64,000 nucleotides of DNA from Eleginops maclovinus. Lineage: Eukaryota; Chordata; Actinopteri; Perciformes; Eleginopidae. The number at the start of each line of letters is the position of its first letter. Positions within the stretch are counted from its first letter, which is position 1. The stretch is from assembly GCF_036324505.1 (NCBI RefSeq), contig NC_086352.1, forward strand, positions 27,306,312 through 27,370,311. The letters are read 5' to 3'. Shown here piece after piece: positions 56,761 to 64,000 of the stretch. The position numbers and the translations under genes were made by a program. A model generated the notes under the pieces. It made no database searches and had not been told where the DNA came from. It saw nothing but the letters and a program-made list of their open reading frames with translations.

Positions 56761-58155
56761 CTACCAATGGGATAGAGATGCAGAATATATAATAAGGGAA
56801 AACCATAAGACTAAAAAAACTTTATGTGTGTTAGTTTTATAACTTGTAGTTAGTGTTTCTTAAAATATATATATTATCACTTAACATTTGCACTCATTCT
56901 AATCTGAATAATAATGTATTTCTTTACCCTTAAAATATGTTACAGAAATGGAGGCAAAACAAACAGACTGCTTTGCTCCATTAACTCACTCTCGTTAATG
57001 AGAACATCTCTCCACAAGTATGGCTCTTGTTGTTTTATTCACGTTAGCTTAATGCTAACAAAAAAAAGCAACCTAGTCCTGTTTACTTGTTGACTCATTC
57101 TAGTTTCATTTATTCCTGCAGAAACTCTGTAAAAGTATTGACCATTGAACCTCAGCCCAGCCATTTTTCTCTCCTCCAAGAGAAGTGGCTGACCTTTTCT
57201 GATAAGGTGAGGTCGCGTGGAGTCAGGGGAGCTGTATATTCTGACTGGCCACGACTCTGTGACTTTGGGTCGTAACTCCAGAAAACAGAGCAGTGAGAAC
57301 ATTGCACCCATGTCCTTGATCGGTAGCTCATCTCCTCCCAGCAAGGCACACTGAGCGGCACGCTGTGGCACTCTATGGCGGATCGAAGCTGCTCAAGTTT
57401 AATGTGTTTGTGGCTGTCGCAGCTCTGATAAAGGGTGCAATACATAACACAGGAGTAATAGAGGAGGACAAGCCAATCAATAGCTAGAGAGGCCGTTTGA
57501 CCCAGGTTTTAAAATGACAAATTTCCAGCCCTGCATCACCGAGAGTGTCTTTTGCCAACAACAGCCTGCAGGGACGGTGTGCAAAAATAACCAGAGTGGA
57601 CACGGTGTCTGTGAGTGGAAAGAGGCCCGATTTCCCTGGCATTACAGAGGACTTGCATGTGCATACTGTATGTGTGCGTGTGAAATCTCTGTTTCAGGTT
57701 CAATCTCAAAAAGGCCAAACTGGCAGTAAGAGTCTTGTAAGTAAAGACGGGGTCTTCACCTGTGAAAAGAGGCTTTTGTAGAAGCAGCTCCTGTTTCCTG
57801 GCAGATAAAGCACATCTCCTGTACCAGGAGATAACATGGTGCATATACTCACACAGCCCCTCTCACTCACATTTACCTTTTCTTTACCTTTCCCTGCCTC
57901 CCCGCCACTCCTCTTCATTCATATCTATTTCTGTAATTCCCTCATGCTAACGCGCTGCCCCGCCATCGCTGCATTTTTCTTTGGTATCTCTTTCCCTTAT
58001 TTCTGCAGCATTTTCTCAAACTGGCTGAGCTCCAGCTGCTCCTCACTGACTTCGTCTGCTTTGTTAAATGTGTGTTGTCTCTCCTGTCCTGGAGATTACC
58101 CTGCCCTTGCCCTCTATCAGGGCGCAGCATCTGGGATTAGACTGCTTACCCCATG
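56761..58155. other. Intergenic DNA, no gene seen
   Basis: Open frames occur on both strands, but none resembles a known protein or has convincing splice signals. Confidence 0.45.
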
Positions 58156-58157
58156 GG

Positions 58158-58302
<145 letters not shown>

Positions 58303-58881
58303 CCCTGAGGGCATCCAGATAAAGGAAGATACCTGCTGTGGTTTAACTCACCGTGTGAAATATGATTATTTCTAGACAAACAAAATCAGTCTATGGGTTT
58401 TTTTTTAAATGTCTTTGTGTATCCTGTTTATTTTCACAATCCAAAACTTATTTACAAATAAAAACCTAAAAATATTGTGATATGCTTTTCATTTATCTTC
58501 AGTCATTCAATAAAGAAAATATATCTATATATTCTATATCTATATTTATATTCACTAGTTTATTTTCATCTCCCTTTCTTCCATTTATGGTTTCTGTGCA
58601 CATTTAATCTTTATATGTTCCCTATTTTCTCCCAAGCAACATATCCAATTTCCCTAATGCTTTTATGATAATGAGATTGGCATGCCAATGTGTGTTGAGA
58701 GCAGTGACTTGTCAAGGGTGAGTGTATGTATGTGTGTTTAACATCGCTGGAAGAAGAGTGTGTTGCAGGCTAGCTCAACTAGAAACAATGGTTAACCACA
58801 ATGGTTAACATCTGTATACTGTAACTCCTGTCATAGGAGCGGTATCATGTTGGTTAGCAAGTTATGCTAATGCTACTTATG

Positions 58882-59333
58882 TGTCACGATGAAAGGAGAT
58901 CAGGACCCAAATGCAGAAGGAAGGAAAGGATAGTACAAAGTAAACACAAAAAAAACAAGCTTTTAAATAATATGAAGCTGATACAAAAACGGGGAACAAG
59001 CAAAGCAAAAAAAATATGTAAAGAAAAACTGAACGAGTACAGACCGAATGGCCCGAGGAACAAGAGTGGGAACACAGGCAGGACCTTGGGGAAACAGACA
59101 GGAACATAGATGACAAACAAACAAACAAAGAACACAAGGGTAGACAGGCCTAAATACACACAAGACTAATCACAAAGACAAGAAACAGCTGGGGAGGGCA
59201 GGCAGAAACACAAGGGCAGCAGGTGAACACAATCACACAGGAGGGAAAACAAAAAGACAGGAAGTAAAACAGCCACAAAGAGAAAATAGATTTAAAAATA
59301 AAACAGGAAACATTAAACTCAAAGATCATGACA
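58882..59333. mobile_element. Non-autonomous element D, copy 2 (minus)
   Basis: The stretch begins tgtcacgat and ends gatcatgaca, giving short inverted ends. It is A-rich and non-coding. aggacccaaatgcagaagg next to the left end is the counterpart of the 3' end of the copy at 54,112-54,573. Confidence 0.55.
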
Positions 59334-60560
59334 TTATATCTGAAAACAGGAATTTGAAGCATGAAAATGTGTCCTTGGGACATTATGACATGTTTGCAGT
59401 GTGTTGGTTTTGATCACTTAATAACTAAGATAATTTGCTTTATCTATGCCTCCTCCTGTCAATCATTTTGCAAACAATACTGCAGTGCAACAATAAATAA
59501 CAGAACAAACGACACAAAAAACCCCACCAAAAACACTCAATCAATGAGAATATCAACATAAATTGTCACAGAGCCGTCCTGCAGCATGTGTAGAATTTTA
59601 TCATGTAGTAATCAGGTAAACAACGTCGGTCTCTGGTCTCCTTCTTATTTAAGAGAGGCCCCAACAACAAGCCAAACATGGCAGCCCTAATAAATCCTCC
59701 TGAGCTGCAGCCACATTTACTATCAAGTGCATTTTCCAAGAAATATCCTGAAGTGCCACCTCTGATGCAAGGCAGCAGTCCGCTTTTGGCACAATTATCC
59801 ACAAATGTTTTTCTCAGAACTGAATAAAATCTTTCTCTTTTGCTGCTTCTTCTCTTTCTTTGTGTTCAATGTAGATTAAAGAAGAGAAATCAATATGTGT
59901 TTACCTGAATTCACATCATGTCTCTTCTTTTAAGTTGCAGATTGGCAGTATTTCAAGATCTCTAAGAGCCTGGACGTTAGAAATTCCCCATTTTGCCAAT
60001 ATTTTAGCTCTGATATTAGGACAATATCATTTGGGGGAATAGAGTTTGAAAATATTCAGTTTTTCTGCTTGAGGACACCTTAGGATCAGGGAAATTCTAA
60101 ATTAAGTCATCTTGACACAAAAAAAGACATAAGGATTCACAGATTGTTCTCTCCTTAATTCAGATGATACGGCAACAACACATGTAAACTTAAACTACAC
60201 AGCCAGATTTTATGATTTGATTTCAAAAGTGTTCGGATCACATGTCGTCCTTTTCTGCCAATGACATAATGTCAGTAATTGCAGTGAAAATCTGAAAAAT
60301 AATTTCGTAGTTTGGTCTGAGGAGAAAAGTAGAGCAGGGGACACAGAGGGACATGTTAGATAAAAAACTAAAAGCAGCATCAGAGCACGACATTGATTTG
60401 ACAAACAAGACAGAGCCAGAGAGATTGATTAGAAAATCCACTATTAATGACTTTGCTCCGCACAGTACACGGTGTTATTGCTGCAGAATTACAAGAGGAC
60501 TCAAATCAAACAAAAGCTAACACACTTTGCCTTGAGTGACTTTCAATGTTAATAAATGCA
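59334..60560. other. Intergenic DNA, no gene seen
   Basis: AT-rich, with no supportable exon or RNA gene. Confidence 0.45.
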
Positions 60561-60574
60561 TTTATAATAATATT

Positions 60575-60872
60575 GTGAGCGTTCGGGCTCACACCTGGGT
60601 TCCCAATGATGGAAGGACCATTGGTACTTTGAAACAAAATATATTTATTTCTGCACCGCCCGTTAACAACGTTCTTGTTGGCTCGTCACTCTCGTCCGGC
60701 GTGGGAGGTGGAGACAGTTCTCCCTCAGGGCCCAGTCTACTGCCACAGAACAGGTTACGACCATGACTTTAATCAGTGCCTGATTACCTGATCGCGATCA
60801 GCTGTCTGGCCTCCGGCTGAGCCACTCCTACCACTCCAGCAGCCGGTGCCCTAACCACACCCCGCTGCCACA
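60575..60872. repeat. Possible repeat, GC-richer block of unknown type
   Basis: A GC-rich block with gagcgttcgggctcacacct near its left edge, bounded on the right by an (AT)n tract, interrupts AT-rich DNA. It looks like an inserted repeat, but I see no matching copy in the window and no clear ends. Confidence 0.25.
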
Positions 60873-60898
60873 AATATATATATATATATATATATATA
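60873..60898. repeat. (AT)n microsatellite
   Basis: About 12 at units followed by degenerate tataatata text. Confidence 0.9.
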
Positions 60899-61396
60899 AA
60901 TATATAATATATAATATCGGTTTGGTCAGGGCTTCACTTAGATGTGTATGAATTAACCGGGCACAGAATCCCAGCTGCAACTCTTCATACTACGAGGTAT
61001 GTAAATATGTTGTAGTGTAAATGCAGATGCTGCTGTGTGATGTTGTGATGGGGGATGGAGAAGAGTGCAAAGTGTGAAAGGGGGGGTGTGTGAAGGTAGT
61101 ATTGTGGGTAGTGGGTGGGGGTAAGGGGGCCGGTTGGAGAAGCTCATTCATCAAGTCATTACGGGAGGTGGCTCCTGTGGTATTTCAGCCTGTCCATCAG
61201 TGGAGGAGGATGGGGAGAGATTCCCAGAGGAGGACTGGAGCCCGGCCGTCCTTCCTCCATCTTTTTCCTCCCCCTCGGACGTCCCTGCCCTGCGTCTCCT
61301 CTGACAGCTCACCTTCTGACTGCTATTACTCCCCCTTCTTCCTCTCCTCCATCACACCGTCTTCCACTTTATCTGCCCCCTCTATTACATCTTCCA

Positions 61397-64000
<2,604 letters not shown>

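Overview
The window is vertebrate nuclear DNA, almost certainly from a teleost fish (probably a percomorph). The evidence is spliced genes with GT-AG introns of fish-like length, many long CA/GT microsatellites, tRNA-derived SINE copies, several short inverted-repeat DNA transposons, and a gene order matching the human 11p15 block NAV2-E2F8-CSRP3-ZDHHC13, with every relative orientation kept. I rebuilt gene models by hand from splice signals and reading-frame continuity. Assignments rest on remembered family sequences, not on a database search.

Layout. Positions 1 to about 17,340 lie in the first intron of nav2 (minus strand), whose short-isoform first coding exon is at 17,344-17,424. That intron carries a long intact transposase-like reading frame on the opposite strand (1-1383), a small unexplained open frame (2115-2300), a 727-bp MITE (3391-4117), an old dispersed repeat (5040-5310) and a minus-strand SINE (11,885-12,205). 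Promoter-like DNA for nav2 and e2f8 lies between about 18.8 and 23.0 kb. e2f8 (plus) runs from about 22.2 to 30.7 kb, csrp3 (plus) from 31.8 to 36.1 kb, and zdhhc13 (minus, convergent with csrp3) from 46.8 down to 37.5 kb. From 46.9 kb to the end I see no gene, only repeats, four long simple-sequence tracts and unique AT-rich DNA.

How the genes relate. They do not form a pathway: nav2 is a cytoskeletal/neuronal navigator, e2f8 an atypical E2F repressor of the cell cycle, csrp3 a striated-muscle LIM protein and zdhhc13 an ankyrin-repeat DHHC protein. They belong together as an ancient linkage block whose paralogous copy is NAV3-E2F7-CSRP2-ZDHHC17 (human 12q21).

Most notable observations: (1) zdhhc13 encodes DHHS in place of the DHHC (human DQHC) catalytic motif, while all other zinc-ligand and family motifs are kept; (2) e2f8 has a one-base frameshift just after its second DNA-binding domain, either a real lesion or an assembly error; (3) a full-length-looking transposase-type frame with clustered short repeats and an inverted copy downstream.
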